Below are positions 12,152-23,958 of a DNA stretch of 64,000 nt, piece after piece. Location: NCBI GenBank assembly GCA_914767885.1, contig CAJZBQ010000037.1, positions 248,001 through 312,000 of the forward strand, written 5' to 3'. The DNA comes from Blepharisma stoltei (lineage: Eukaryota; Ciliophora; Heterotrichea; Heterotrichida; Blepharismidae). Below the pieces are notes generated by a model that was not told the origin of the DNA, made no database searches, and saw nothing but the letters and a program-made list of their open reading frames with translations. The position numbers and the translations under genes are program-made. How positions within the stretch are numbered: position 1 is the stretch's first letter; the number at the start of each line of letters is the position of its first letter.

Positions 12152-13636
12152 ATGATACTTTCTCGAAAAGCTGAACTTGAAAATCAAAAGAAATTGCAGG
12201 CTGAGCTAATGAGAGCTGAAAAACTGCATTTAAAAGAATCAAGGCAGAGAGAAATGAATGAAAGACAAGCAGAAAAAAGAAAAAACCTTGAGAGAATTCA
12301 AGCTTTGGAAGATGAGCTTTTGAGAGAACTTGAAAATAAAACTAGAAGGTCACGAAATTCAAATAGCAAACAGAGCACAAGCCGGTCGCTGTCTGATACA
12401 AGAAGCACAGGAGATTCTCATCTTCAGCAAATGAGGGATTTGCAAGCAAAGGCTAAACAAATGATGAAAGGGAAGTTATACTTAGAAGAAGATTCAGAGA
12501 CACCTTCAATTCCTGACCAAAATCAAGAATTTTTGGGCTCAGACGAGAAACAAATATCAATTCCAGTCTACATACCCCAGTCCATGATGAGAAAAGCACA
12601 AAGAATTCCTCCTCCAACAATTCCTCACATCACTAGAAATGGCGACGTTTTAAATGTCCACATAATATCTGACCCAACTTACTCAGACCCATTAGTCAGA
12701 GCCGAAGCCCAAGTCGAGCGCTCTGAAATTGAAGAATTTGCGAAGCAAATGAACAAAAAATCAATAAAAGACGTAATAACAGATATCCAAGCACAATTCG
12801 AGTCTGGGTACAAGCTATCTTCTTCGCCTACAAAATCTCAGTCACTTTCTCCAAAAAAAAGAAAAGAAAAGCCTAGAGAAGAAACCTTATACTTGCCTAA
12901 GCCTGATGATTTGCCTGTTGTGAGAGAGCAGGTAACTCCAAAAGGGAAACTGAGATATCATTTGTTTCGAGAAATTCCTTTAGATGAAGAAAATAAATAA
13001 AATGGTGACGTTGACAGAAATTGGACTCTGAGGCACACTCTCTATGGAGCAGGTAGGACCCATCCTGATGAAGCTGAAAGCAAGAGCCTGTGTCCCTCTT
13101 ATAGTAGACCTTCAGGCCAGGGGATGCCTTGCCGAAGAGGGAGTTTTTGTTTCTACCCAGAAGATTTCCTGTCCCTGCCAGATGGACTAGACAGGCTTTG
13201 CTTACCACATGATCTTTTCTCATCGGGACCATCAGGGCATTCAGCTGACGGTGGCTCTTTTCAAGAAAGCTGATCCCCCGGACAGGTGTCACAGGTCGAA
13301 ATCCAAAATTGCGTCGGCGAGAAGTATGGTAGCATCAGAATTATTCTGGGGCTGTAGCGGAGCTGAGACGGGGGCAATGGCTAGTAGGTTGCCGCTTATG
13401 ACCAACTTCTTATTTTAATTTTAACTAATTTAGATGAAGTAAAGCACGAAGCTCAAAGAGTATGGGTCTCAGAAAGGATGAAACAATACTCCACCATTGT
13501 GAAGCAGAATTTTACACCTAAGCCTGATGAAATGAAGCAAATCGAGCTGCAGTTATTAAGGGAGAAATCCACAACAGCCAAGCCTAGATTCAGTGAAAGA
13601 GTTAAACTTACAAGTCTTTCTTTCAGCTCAATGTAA
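12152..13636 (+). CDS. Coiled-coil protein, interrupted by a retroposon
   Basis: 344 aa after removal of 450 bp. The first 80 residues are a strongly charged helix (ELMRAEKLHLKESRQREM), then a Ser-rich linker, then proline and basic segments. The retroposon at 12990-13428 plus one TTTAGATGAAG repeat is excised to join REIPLDE to VKHEAQRVWVSERMKQ, in frame, ending at TAA 13634-13636. The family is not recognised; heptad-rich architecture suggests a structural or basal-body protein, as inference only. Confidence 0.7.
12990..13428 (+). mobile_element. Retroposon (SINE-like) copy 4
   Basis: Flanked by TTTAGATGAAG (12979-12989, 13429-13439). Plus orientation: 5' AAATAAAATGGTGACG and 3' tail TTTTAATTTTAACTAA. 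Blocks such as TATGGAGCAGGTAGGAC and AGATGGACTAGACAGG are shared with copies at 24971-25351 and 54569-54912 (subfamily 1). Confidence 0.85.
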
Positions 13637-13699
13637 GCTTAATTGTACACTTTGTATTTAATTCTACTTCAGGCGAAATATTGCCTTCATCTTGTTAAA

Positions 13700-14683
13700 A
13701 TGTCTAATAATAAGACACATCATGATCAAAAAGTTCAGCCAAAAATTTTTGTATTATCTTTTTTCCTTTGGCTTGCTCTCATTGATATATTCTTGGGTAT
13801 TTATAATTTAGCATGCCATATGCTTTGCGCTCAGATTTTTTTGGTACATTCTTTACATCAAGATTTACTATAAGTGCAATGAAAAACAATTTTTTATGAC
13901 TCATCGGCTATCAAGAGTTCCGAAGCACCTGACAGTTTCTTTTCAAGAAGAATTGCCATCAGAAAAATGCTTACAAAATATAGTAAACTGGTGCACTTTA
14001 AGTTTAAATTTAATAGAAATCACTTTGTATTCAGTCTCCTTGCTTAAGGTCCAACTTGATTAACAGCTCTGAACAATGGTAGGTGGACCTTCCTAACCGT
14101 CGAACCGTTAATGCTAACAAGTCCGCTAAAGACTTCTCTGATCAGCGCCAGACTCAGCACTGACCTCTTCTCTTCTCTCGAGACTCTCAGGAGGATCGAC
14201 CTCTTTCACTAAGCTCGAGTATAGGTCCTTACCTACAGAGCAGGTGTATAGGGACCTATCCCATAACTGCCATTTTAATATTGTGTATGGTGCACTTATC
14301 TTAATATTGAATATTTAACTTTCTATTCTCCAGGATTCGCGAAAAAATACGACTTACAAATAAATGAACAGCAAATAACAGTGAGGTTTTTAAATACAAA
14401 CCATGGGATTGAACAAATTTTAAGAATTACTAAAGAAATCTCGGAAAAGTGTAAAACAATTAACAGGGCGGAATTAGCAGAGAAGCTTAACAGAGGGTTG
14501 CCATTATCTGAGCTAGTAATATCGATTGGCAAAGGAGATGGAATGCAATACAAAGGAATTCCCATAAGCTATATAAGTTTATCGGAGCTTTATTACTTGG
14601 GAAGGTTCTCAACACACACAGTTATTGATTTCTACAAGTGCTTATTTAAATACTCTATCAGTGAACAAAGAGTTGGAAAATAG
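13700..14683 (+). CDS. NUS1: NUS1/NgBR-like cis-prenyltransferase subunit, interrupted by a retroposon
   Basis: Regulatory subunit of dehydrodolichyl diphosphate synthase (dolichol synthesis, ER). An N-terminal TM helix is followed by RLSRVPKHLTVSF, NIVNWC, IEYLTFYSPG and the C-terminal EQRVGK, the NUS1-type RxG motif that supports catalysis. A retroposon (13999-14287) with TGGTGCACTT repeats is removed to join NIVNWCT to YLNIEYLTFY in frame. The N-terminal frame shifts by one base somewhere between about 13790 and 13866. A T7 run (13836-13842 area) or an unrecognised intron could explain it; a GT..AG 15-mer at GTATTTATAATTTAG does not fix the frame. Start at 13700 is therefore tentative. Confidence 0.8.
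13999..14287 (-). mobile_element. Retroposon (SINE-like) copy 5 in NUS1
   Basis: Between TGGTGCACTT repeats (13989-13998, 14288-14297). Minus-strand 5' end AATATTAAAATGGCAGTTA. Shares blocks (ATGGCAGTTA, GAGAGTCTC, CAGAGCTGTTAATC-like) with the copy at 34495-34746: subfamily 3. Confidence 0.8.
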
Positions 14684-14898
14684 ATAAATAATTACTTTTT
14701 ATAGTTAGGCCTTTTTTTCCTGATCACTTCTTTGTTACTAATGGTCATATCTTTTTCTAATATCAGCAAAAGCATCTATTTTTTATTATAGCGCAGAAAA
14801 GTCATTCAGTCTTTTATAGTGCTTTCTTTTTGCTACAGCCAATTTAATTCATAATAAATTCATAGCAATTTTAATAAATATAAACACACCATTATAAA

Positions 14899-15825
14899 AT
14901 GACTGAAGATATAATCTCACTCTCAGACACAGAATCAGAGTCAGATTCAGACTCTGAAATGCCAGAAATCTTGGACCTTCCTTCAAAAATCCCTCAGATT
15001 GAAGTATCCACCCAAATAGAAGAAGATGTGGACAGTGACAATGATGTCCCCGAAATTATTCAGTCAATAATCAATAGCAAGTCAAAAAGACGCAGGACAG
15101 TTATTTTAGATGCAGAAGATGAGCAGATCATTGACAATATGATAAAAGAAATGGAAAAAGCTGCCAATGACGACATTGAAGCAAATCTCAAAGGTCTTCC
15201 CGCTTTGTATAAGCTTAAGATACTGAACAAAGTCGCGAAATTTTTAAAAGTGGCGAAGTATCACATGCTATTTTTGAGCATGAATGGAGCCTTTGTATTA
15301 GGAAAGTGGCTGGCAAGGCTTCCTGATGGTTCTTTTCCTTCAACACCATTGAAGCTTTCACTGTTAGAGTCCATTCAAGATATTCCTATCGAGACTGAGC
15401 ATCTTAGAAATAGCGAGCTTGGAAGAAATATTATGATAATTTATCATAATCCTAATGAAACTCAAACTGTAAAAAGACTTTCTAAATTTCTAATTGAAAA
15501 GTGAAGCAGAATGATATACGAAATTGATGTTGATTATACATTTCTCGAAAAAACTGAGGTTGGGAGTGATGAAAATCTAGCCCCAAATATTCCAAAGCCA
15601 TTATTAAGCTTGGAAAAAATTCAAATGAGAGGAGGCAATAAAAACTCAGTAAGGGACCCTCCTAAAGGAATTTTTGATTTCAAATATCGGCCGACTTCCA
15701 ATTCAGAAGAAGCACAAGCTGCGAGAGGTATTGATAAAGATTCAGTTTACAAAAGACTTTTGAAGAAAAAGTCAAAAGTAAAAAAACAGAAATGGATGAG
15801 TGTTGATGGCAGAACATTGTATTAA
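14899..15825 (+). CDS. IWS1: IWS1/Spn1 transcription elongation factor
   Basis: Partner of Spt6 and RNA polymerase II. 308 aa. An acidic Ser/Asp-rich N-terminus (residues 1-60) precedes the TFIIS N-terminal (LW) fold: FVLGKWLARLPDGSFPSTP, DIPIETEHLRNSELGRNI, TVKRLSKFLIEKWSRMIY. The WSR motif Trp is written TGA. The C-terminus is Lys-rich, ending KKQKWMSVDGRTLY. Shorter than animal IWS1, as usual in protists. No elements inside; about 215 bp of AT-rich DNA separates it from NUS1. Confidence 0.9.
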
Positions 15826-16216
15826 TTAATTTTTCCTGTCAATTTTCTAATTAATTTCTGCGCTTTTAAATTATTTTTTGGCTCCATCATGAATATTTTA
15901 TTTGCATAAAAATGAAATCTCAGTTCTACATTCTGAATAGTCTTATTATAGTGTGATACTCTGCAATTTTCAATAATTCATAGAATTAATTTTTAAAAAT
16001 CATAAATTAAGGATAGTTTAGGTTTTTAATTTTTCCACTTTTTTATCATTGGCAACAAAAATAATCAAGAAGCTAACTGATTATTTATCAATTAAATTTA
16101 AAAAAAGATAATTTAAAGCTGCAGATAGCATTTTTATAAATGCTCTAACTCTACAGATATATCTTAAATCTAATCTCATATTCAGCTTGCGCTTTTTTGA
16201 TTAAATTAGGTTAAAA
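15826..16216. other. Intergenic AT-rich DNA
   Basis: Between the 3' ends of two convergent genes. Nothing beyond AT-rich sequence was recognised. Confidence 0.6.
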
Positions 16217-16720
16217 CTAATTATTATTTTTTACCAATAAAATTCATATTGAAAAATTGTCCCAATTTAAGGTGGTTAACGTACCCAAAAATGGAAATTT
16301 ATCTATCTTTTGTTTAAATTTAAAGGGGATTAAGAAATTCGGGACTTGTTGTTGCTGTTGTGCTTGTGCGCTATTTGATCCAAAGGATTTAATGAATGAT
16401 CTTATTTTTAGAACATCAGGACTTTGATCTTTAAACGATGAAACCATTGTTTTAAATCTGGCCATTCTCCTCTGCGGCAAAGTGTCTGCTGAGTCTCTTC
16501 GATGAGGAGGCTCTGTATTATCAGCAAATGAAATTCGTTTTTTCTTTTCCGATTTTATTATAACTTCTGATTCTTTTTGTTCTTCATTGTGGTGTTTAGT
16601 CACTTTTCTTTTCTTTCTTTTGCTTCGTTTTATTTTAATCTCTATAGTGTTCCCATTTGATATTTTAATTTCGTGAGCGGCCGAGGGACTGTTCATTTCA
16701 CTGGATTTCGAATCGTGCAT
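16217..16720 (-). CDS. Basic unknown protein with a MITE-derived C-terminus
   Basis: Lys/Arg-rich protein of unknown family (IKIKRSKRKKRKVTKHH, RRMARFKTMVSSFK, a Gln run). Likely nuclear from composition only. The same frame is open upstream to about 16880 but its true 5' end is unclear: an ATG at 16904 is one base out of frame unless a short intron intervenes. The last 25 or so residues, including FPFLGTLTTLNW, are encoded by a remnant of a family-B MITE terminus (16255-16315). Read with TGA as Trp it ends at TAG 16217-16219. Confidence 0.55.
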
Positions 16721-16904
16721 AATTTGGTCGTGAGTCTTATCTAATTGAACGCTTTCTATTTCTATTTCTAGAGGCTTTTCTGAGGAGCTGACTACTTCAT
16801 AAACTTTAGACGAGTCTTCTTTGGAAGGAGATTTATTAGCTTCACCTTGATCATTTGGACTATCTGTGAAACATCTTAGGCATCAACTGTGAAGAAAATT
16901 CATA

Positions 16905-17613
16905 TTAACAATTTTATGACAGATTTTATCCACTATTTCTGATGCATTTTAAAGGCATAAATAAGATTCAGTAAAGATAGCATAAATATAATGGCATTTA
17001 CTTGTATAAAATTTAATTCTGATTTTAATTTTTTAAGGAGTTCAAAAAAAGTTTGAAAATAATAATGCTTTGAATTAAAAAATATCATGATATTATTTAT
17101 AAATTTTAAAGATATATATAACATATTGCAGTTTTTGCATTTATTTTAAACTGGGCATTGAATACGATAATCCAAATATTTGTTAATTTAAGAATTTTAT
17201 GTATGAAAGCATTTTTACCTATCATAGGCGGGTTATAAATACCTTAAGAATTCATTTTTTCAAAGTCATAGTTGAAAATATTAGAGCTGATTTTTAAAGA
17301 GTAATATTCTATTATTCAAGTGACAAAAAAATAAACTGCAATTAAAACAAGTTAATTTTAAATATAATTATAGGTTTATAATTATAAAAAATGCTTGACA
17401 AAAATAATAAAATATTTGCTTAAAGATCTGGATTTTTTACATCCGAAAAATTTAAAAAATTAAATATAAAACATTAATCTGCAAAACTTCAATCCAAAAG
17501 CTTTACTCAGCACTTATACATGTTGAATATTTTTAATTTATTCCAATGCCTATTTTTAGTTTTAATAGACTTCAATAAAGGTCTTATTGAAGTTTCAAAC
17601 ACTCTTATATTAT
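16905..17613. other. AT-rich intergenic DNA
   Basis: About 700 bp of very AT-rich DNA with no convincing ORF, RNA gene or element end. A 63-codon minus-strand ORF at 16933-17124 is compositionally noise. Confidence 0.55.
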
Positions 17614-18079
17614 GTTAATGTTAATTATCGCCGTTCGCCTAGCAGAACCGGGGATTCCACCCCTACACACTCATCGCACCTGCGGTGACCTGGTGGACAC
17701 CCTCCTTGTTGCCGCAAGCAAGGGATTCGAAATGACCAGTCTTGACTTCCATGGCTCCTGGAGCTTAAAGGCCAACCACCTGGGTCGAAATTCCCAGTTT
17801 CTCGTTAGGCAAATGCCACCTCTTGAGTCCTGTTCGAGGGAATTAGCTTCCATCCGGGACTATCGCCGGTCTTGTCCTTTCCCAATGGTTGTTCTGGAGG
17901 TAAAAGCCCGAGTCTCACGGATTAGCTCCATAGGGCCCGAGTAAAACCTAGCCCGATATACAGAAATGGTTACCAGCCCCTTTTCCACCTAAATCGCCAC
18001 CACTAGGCAGTTGCTTGCAGGTGTTGACAAAATAGGGTTGAGAGGTCGGGTGGCACGCTGTCGCCATTTTTATGTATAT
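17614..18079 (-). mobile_element. Retroposon (SINE-like) copy 6, upstream of a decayed kelch gene
   Basis: 466 bp between CTCTTATATTAT repeats (17602-17613, 18080-18091). Minus-strand 5' end CATAAAAATGGCGACAG; 3' tail ATTAACATTAAC, a clean short tandem tail. Subfamily 2 with copy 2. Confidence 0.85.
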
Positions 18080-19069
18080 CTCTTATATTATAAAAGATAA
18101 TATTAGAGTCTTAAATCTTTAAATAAATCAAATCAATAGTTAAAAGATTTGAAGCGTTATTTAATTTGCTCCGAATTACAAATATATAAGATTTATAATA
18201 TGGAGCCCAAAGTTCAAAGTCAGATCCGATTGCTTAATTTTCAACTAAACCAGGCTGAAGAATCTCTCAATTGGGAAATTAACGAAGCAATTGTCACTAA
18301 AAATCAATTTAATCAAAATAATGATAGCCTTATATTATCTCCTCAGGAGCTAAGATCTAAAAGATCTATCCTTTTAAGCAGACCCAATAATCCAAAAACA
18401 GAAAGAGAGTTCAGAAAAATTTGCAAATTTAATAAAGTAAATGCTACCTCTAACCCCCAGCTTAACGAGGCTTATCAAGAATTTGTCAATACTTACAGCC
18501 AAATCACTTCCCTTTATATTACTAAATGAAAATTTTGATTATTTATGATACTGAAAGTGGAAAAGAAAGAATGAAATGACTAAACGTTCCAGAAAGATTA
18601 GATGTGGGTACAAGCATAACTCAACTTCCAAATGGAGAATTATTCTGCTATGGAAACTCTACATATTCGGGGATTACCTTAATAATTGATTGCAATTTTA
18701 AATATCGATTGCTGCCATCTGGATTTGGAAATAATTTGAATATTTTTTATTTTATAATAAAATGAAATAGAAAAAAAGTTAAAATAAATCTGGAAAGCCT
18801 GGCTGAAGCTCATCAGCTATCTATTTTAATAGAAATGTTTATTGCTTTGGTGGATATGATTATCATTGCCAAGCTACATATCTATCTAGTAGATTTGATT
18901 TAATTAAAAAACAATGGGTCAATTTAGCCCCTATGCCGCAAGCTGATTTCAACTGCCATAGGTAGAATTTAATGGAAATATTTTAATTGCTGGAAAGTTA
19001 AATAAGAATCTTTTGGTCTATTCAATTGGAATGATAATAATGAAATGGCAGCTAGAATAAGTTCTCTGA

Positions 19070-19177
19070 CTCCCTCCCCTCCGTGAGCGAACAAAAGCAT
19101 TAGAAAAATCCCTATATTTTGACCAAAAACCCCCTTCGTGAGCGATAAAAATTTTTTTGTTCACTCACAGGCAGTGA
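19070..19177. mobile_element. MITE family A, 108-bp deletion derivative
   Basis: TGA repeats (19067-19069, 19175-19177). Keeps the outer terminus, the inner direct copy (CCTTCGTGAGCGATAAAAA) and the inverted end, but almost none of the roughly 230-bp core. Confidence 0.75.
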
Positions 19178-19214
19178 GAAATTTTCTATCTTTCAGCGTT
19201 TTTATAGATTATAT

Positions 19215-19510
19215 TTACTAGTGAACCTTTGTCTGGCTATATCAGGCAAACAAGCTAGTAACGGCACAGCCTCTACGATTTGATCCTTAGTAATGGAGCC
19301 ATTTTTTTTCATTGCTGTCCTCTTAGCAAAGCAATCAGCACTTATGCAGAGCATATGAGAGACAAGTGAGTGGTAAAGTCAAGTGACCCCTAAGGTTGCT
19401 GGGGATCAAGAAAATGGACTGTCTTTGGAAAGCTTAATACCCAGCCCAGATGGCCTGTGGTGTAAAGTTGGGTAAATAAGGGAGGGATTTACACCTCATA
19501 TCTGCGGAGT
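19215..19510. mobile_element. GC-richer repeat of uncertain class
   Basis: About 300 bp that is distinctly less AT-rich than its surroundings and splits the decayed kelch gene. It contains a GCCATTTTTTTTCATT block like the reverse of the retroposon 5' end, but I found no clean flanking repeat. Ends are approximate. Confidence 0.4.
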
Positions 19511-19598
19511 TCTAACATATAATAAGCCATATTTAAGCTAAATTAAAATTATCAATTGAAATTTGCTCTTTCTCTGCTGTTCCTTATGATTTTACTGA

Positions 19599-20318
19599 CT
19601 CCCCCCCTTTAAATTGGAACCAAAAAAATCAGTATAAAATTTTTTATAAAAAACAAATTTCAAAAATTTATCGAATTAGATTTATAATTTTGTTTAATAA
19701 AATGCTATTACTCTTTATCCTTTAAAGCAAAGCAAAATATAACTAAATTTTTATTATTAATTAATACGCCACTATTAATTGGAATAAAAAACTATTTACA
19801 CAAAAATTATTATTTTTTTATTGATAAAAAAAAATAAAAAAAAAAATTTTAGAAAATTTACCGATCAAAGTGCTAATTTTGTTTAAATAAGATGTTATTT
19901 CTTCTCTATTCTTTAAAATTTTGCAAGATATAACTAAATTTTTAATTTTTTTTTGATTTCGCATTGAATTTATATCAAAATTATTTAAATAAAAAATATC
20001 ATTTTTATCAAAAAACAATAAAAATATTTTTGGAAAAAAAAATTAAATTATTTTAAAAAATTTAGCAATTAAGGATAATAAATTTATTTAAATAAGATGC
20101 TTTTATACTCTCTTCTTTAAACAAGAGCAAAATATAACTAAATTTTTTAATTTTCGTTAAGAAGAAACTTTTACTTATATCAAAAATTTTACATAAAATT
20201 ATGATTTTTTTATATATAAATTTTTTTATTATAAAATTAAATTTTGTTCCAATTTAAAGGGGGGTTAATTTACCAAAAAAGTGGAAATTTTATCTCTATT
20301 TTAAAGGGGGGGGAGTGA
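19599..20318. mobile_element. MITE family B, long 720-bp subfamily
   Basis: TGA repeats (19596-19598, 20316-20318). The core holds three degenerate repeats of roughly 200 bp (around 19690, 19880 and 20085), each with a block like TTTAAATAAGATGYTATTTC then AAATATAACTAAATTTTT. Same subfamily, opposite orientation, as 60810-61584. Confidence 0.8.
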
Positions 20319-20584
20319 GAATAAAAGAAAGATCCTAATCAGAGCAGAGAGATTATATTTGATTGAGTGTGACCGCCAATGGACAGTCTATGAAAGCCAA
20401 ATTGGAGACGAGTATACGTGGGAACAAGTAGCATGCTCTTCAATAGGCTGTTTGCCTGTCCAAGTGTATTGCTCATATAATAAAGGAGGGTTCTATATTT
20501 ATATCTGCCCCTTTAATGAGAGCTTGAAATCGTTTTGAAATAGATGATCAAAATTAATTGAAATCTAAGATTTATTGACAAAAC

Positions 20585-21030
20585 TATACTATAGTATCTC
20601 CAGCTTATTTCATGCCTTGACACTTCTTCTCTGAGGCTTGGAGAGTTGATGAGCAACCTAAGGTGGCAATTAAGCTTCAAGTAGCACATCCTGTTGAAAG
20701 GACATGCTTTTGTCCCTTTAGATGGCTCCTAAATTCTTCAAAGTAAGGAGAAGAACGTAGTAAGCGCGCAGAAGATATAGATAAATTGATATAGAAGGTT
20801 TTACAGATAGTTAACTCCTCCATTCTAGCCTGCAAAACCATTGGAAAAATCCCTATTTTTGCCCAAAAACCCATCCTCCTTGAGCAAACAAAAGAATTTT
20901 TTTTATGAAAACAAAATTTTGATATATAAGTGAAAATAATTATAATGAAATCTCTAGATAACTCTTTTTAATTTTAAACAGCTTGTATTTTAAAAATAAA
21001 ATTTGCAAAATAAATTAATTTTTACTACAC
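20585..21030. mobile_element. Relics: foldback element fragment and half a family-A MITE
   Basis: About 20605-20760 resembles the foldback element at 39138-39309 (ATGCCTTGACACTTCTTCTC.., GGCTTGGAGAGTTGATGAGC). About 20830-21030 matches the left half and core of family A (CCATTGGAAAAATCCCTAT, CCTCCTTGAGCAAACAAAA) with no right end found. Both look truncated. Confidence 0.5.
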
Positions 21031-22069
21031 CTATTGAATACTACCACATTAAGGGCTATCAATTGCCTTATTGGCGAGTCCCTTATTTTTCTATTTTAAT
21101 ATCCCATATCTCTATAATATAGTCCATCTTTATTCTAAAACTAAAATAAGTCAAGATTATGCTGCTATTGGTGCACTGGAACAAGAAGAGCTATCTTTCG
21201 CTTTATTGGCATGCCCTTCTAGCAATTTTTATTTTTTCCACTTACTCCACCCATCCTTGATCGAATGATTTTCATATTATGCAAATTTTTTATATATATA
21301 AAAATATATTAGTTATCAAAAGCTTGGGAAATGTGCCTAATCAAGTTGTTGTCAGAGGCTTTGAAACAACAGAAAGCTACGGAATCAACCATCTGAAGTG
21401 ATTTAGTCATCAGTCTGGGCTTAAAAACTCAATAATCTAAAAATAGAGATTCTTTAAAAATTTTAATTCAATAAGAAACAAATTAAAATTTATACAGTTT
21501 AAAGGGGTAACCAAAAATTCAAAATATTAAAAATTGGTATTTTATAAAATTCATTCAATTTTTGGCTGTAAAAATAATTATTAAATACTCTTAACCCTCT
21601 TATTTAAAAATATATAAAAAAACTATATATTTTTTATTTTATATATAAATTTATTTTAACCCCCATCCTTGATTGAACGATGACGAGCCGTTCGATCAAG
21701 GATGGGGGGAGTTACTATTTCTCCACAATAGACTCCATCTTCATTTTAAGAATCAAAGACAAGGCCAAGATTATCCTGGAGATTTTTAATACACCTATTA
21801 GAGTACTGCCACATGAAGGGCTATCAATCACCTTCCTGACAAATCGCATATTAACAAATAATAATGATATTCAAAATTGCCACTTCATAATGATTGAGCA
21901 TGAAAGCAGAAAATTAAACATTTCCCAAGGTATTAAAAATATTATCAGTTTTTTAAAAAATTTGATAGCTGAGTCAATTAAGGAACTCAACATCTTTCTC
22001 TTTACTTTTTTTAAATATGTATGCGATCAAAATAGGCTTCATCCTTTATTTAAATTCTCTGGCTTTTAA
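21030..22069. other. Degenerate duplicated segment with a possible ORF
   Basis: Two related segments flank the family-C MITE. CACCTATTGAATACTACCACA (about 21025) matches CACCTATTAGAGTACTGCCACA (about 21790), and ATAATATAGTCCATCTTTATTC (about 21115) matches ACAATAGACTCCATCTTCATTT. The plus-strand frame from inside the MITE through 22069 is open for about 115 codons outside the MITE, but I see no family and no clear start, so I do not call a gene. Confidence 0.4.
21245..21714. mobile_element. MITE family C, 470 bp
   Basis: TTA repeats (21242-21244, 21712-21714). Left terminus CTCCACCCATCCTTGATCGA. Right end is a hairpin: CATCCTTGATTGAACG followed by CGTTCGATCAAGGATG. Core includes a block shared in inverse orientation with 29560-30103. 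Confidence 0.8.
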
Positions 22070-22935
22070 AGCAAATGAGGAAAAAAAGCTATAGAAAGAT
22101 CTAAGTAGAGAAATTGTGATAAAGCTAATAATATTTTATATAGCTCAGCTCGTGAATAAACAAGACTCGAAATGTTTTATTAATTAAATATCACCCTATA
22201 AGAGCAGAAAGACTGTATTATGTGTCATTTGAAGCAGGGGTGATACGCGACAAAATACGTCAGATTTGATTTAAAAGAAAAAGTTCTGCTTGAATTGAGG
22301 AGTTAAATACCGAAATCTTTTAATTTTAATGGTTTCCATCATTCTCTTCTATATGAGATTAATTAGAATTGATATAATTTTAAAGAAAAAATATGCTGGA
22401 TGGGAGAAATTACGATACTGTCTTTGCAAAAATACTTTATATTCTTAAAATATTTCTACATATATTTAATTGAAATATATAATCGTCCTGAAATGGATGG
22501 TATTTATATATTATAAATAGAGATTAAGCAATGTTTTATTACATAGTGCAAACGTCAAGCTGAGTATGTACACAGATGCAAATCTAAGAAACTTATTAAT
22601 GCAGCGATCACTTAGAACTGCATACTGAGGAACCTTATAGAAATCATGCAGGATTTTTTTTCAACTCCAACTAATGGATCAAAAGATACAATTCTTGCCT
22701 TTCTCAGATACGAAATGCAAACAAGAAGCTAAAGATAGAGCTTATGACATCTTTAAATCATCTTCTTTTTGATGTAATACCAAAAACAAAAACAATCCTT
22801 ATGAAGAATGATTTTGATATAAAAAAACTAAATAATTATTTAGGTGAATTTAAGAGTAAAGACTGACTTCGATTCCCAAAAATATGCACGTAAAAAGTTG
22901 TATTATTTTATTAGACAAGCTGTCATTATTTTATA
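22070..22935. other. AT-rich DNA holding a third kelch relict
   Basis: Mostly featureless. About 22190-22310 reads RAERLYYVSFEAG and, in a shifted frame, KYVRFDLKEKVLLELRS before a stop. These match RLYLIEC.. and KRYFKFDLNKKTITEIE of the intact kelch gene, with the part between deleted. Confidence 0.5.
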
Positions 22936-23958
22936 ATGAAAATCAACAACAGAGACAAGCTCAATTTACTAAATACTCATCTTGACTCTGCTGAAGCCCT
23001 TAAAAATATTGATTATCAATCATTGGATCCTACACTATTAAAACTTAAAACATCTGCGATCTTGAGCAAAGCCTGCAATGATGCAGAAACAGAACAAGAT
23101 TTCAGAAGAATTTGTTCTATATATGGAAAACAGAGCCCTTCTTCTAATTCAAAACTCATTGAAGCTTACCTAGAATATATTTCCGCTTACCATAAAATCA
23201 CAACTCTTCACATTTTTGGTGAATCTAGTGAAGGAACTAATTTGATTGCTTATAACACTGAAAATGAATTAGAAAACATCAAATTGCTCAATACCACAAG
23301 CCCATGAGACTGCTCGACATGTATTGCTCAGATTCCGAATGGCGAATTATTTTGCTTTGGAGCGTATTATCCAGATTTAGGGAATGCACTACTAATTAAG
23401 AAAAATTATGAAGTTAGAGAAGAATTGCCATTTGGAAAGTATTGCTATGGATCATCTGCTATTTATTTCAATAGGCATGTCTATTGCTTTGGAGGAGCAT
23501 GCCTAGGTAATGATTTAACTTTATCAAATAAATTCGATCTTGATAACAATAGATGAATTGAGCTTGCTCAAATGCCACAAGCTGATTATATGTGCAAGAA
23601 TGTGATATTTAATGGAAAGATCGTGATTTCTGGATGGAGAAATGCAAATCTATTGGTTTATTCAATTGATATTGATTCTTTTTCAATAATTCCTTATGAT
23701 TTTGAAGAAAATAATTTCAAGATCGTGGTAAATTTAGAGAGATTGTATTTGATTGAATGTGGCAGAAATAGATTTATCTATGAAAGTGAAATAGAAGATG
23801 AATATACTTGGAAAAAAATCGCAAAAACAAACATTAATTGCGATATTTATGAATTAAATTATTTATATAACAAAGGAGGAATATATATCATAGTCTACCC
23901 TGAAAAAAGATATTTCAAATTTGATTTAAATAAAAAAACTATTACTGAAATAGAATAA
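22936..23958 (+). CDS. Kelch-repeat protein, intact member of a local family
   Basis: 340 aa in one frame with TGA as Trp (for example TTSPWDCSTC and NNRWIELAQMP). The N-terminal 110 residues are helical with TEQDFRRICSIYGKQ; the rest contains kelch-type blades (IPNGELFCFGAYYP, YFNRHVYCFGGAC.., NRWIELAQMPQADYMC, IFNGKIVISGWRN). Kelch beta-propellers bind protein partners; the partner here is unknown. Decayed relatives lie at 18200-20570 and 22190-22310, so this is the surviving copy of a small tandem family. Confidence 0.75.

Larger units (their letters stand above)
18200..20570 (+). pseudogene. Decayed kelch-repeat gene, broken by several elements
   Basis: Paralogue of the intact gene at 22936-23958. 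It starts MEPKVQSQIRLLNFQLNQAEE and includes TEREFRKICKFNKVN (compare TEQDFRRICSIYGKQ). Then in shifted frames come QLPNGELFCYGN, APMPQADF and, far downstream, RAERLYLIECDRQW..DEYTWEQV..YNKGGFYIYICP. Frame changes occur near 18530, 18770 and 18840, and stops remain after removing the elements at 19070-19177, about 19215-19510 and 19599-20318. The last MITE removal is clean: PYDFT-E-NKRKILIRAERLYL. The stretch before it contains two similar copies of the FSxxPYDF region, so it is probably a mosaic of more than one relict. Confidence 0.6.

Noticed and set aside
22136-22170. TATAGCTCAGCTCGTGAAT, resembling a tRNA D-arm region
   Set aside because: No acceptor stem, anticodon arm or T-arm could be found around it.
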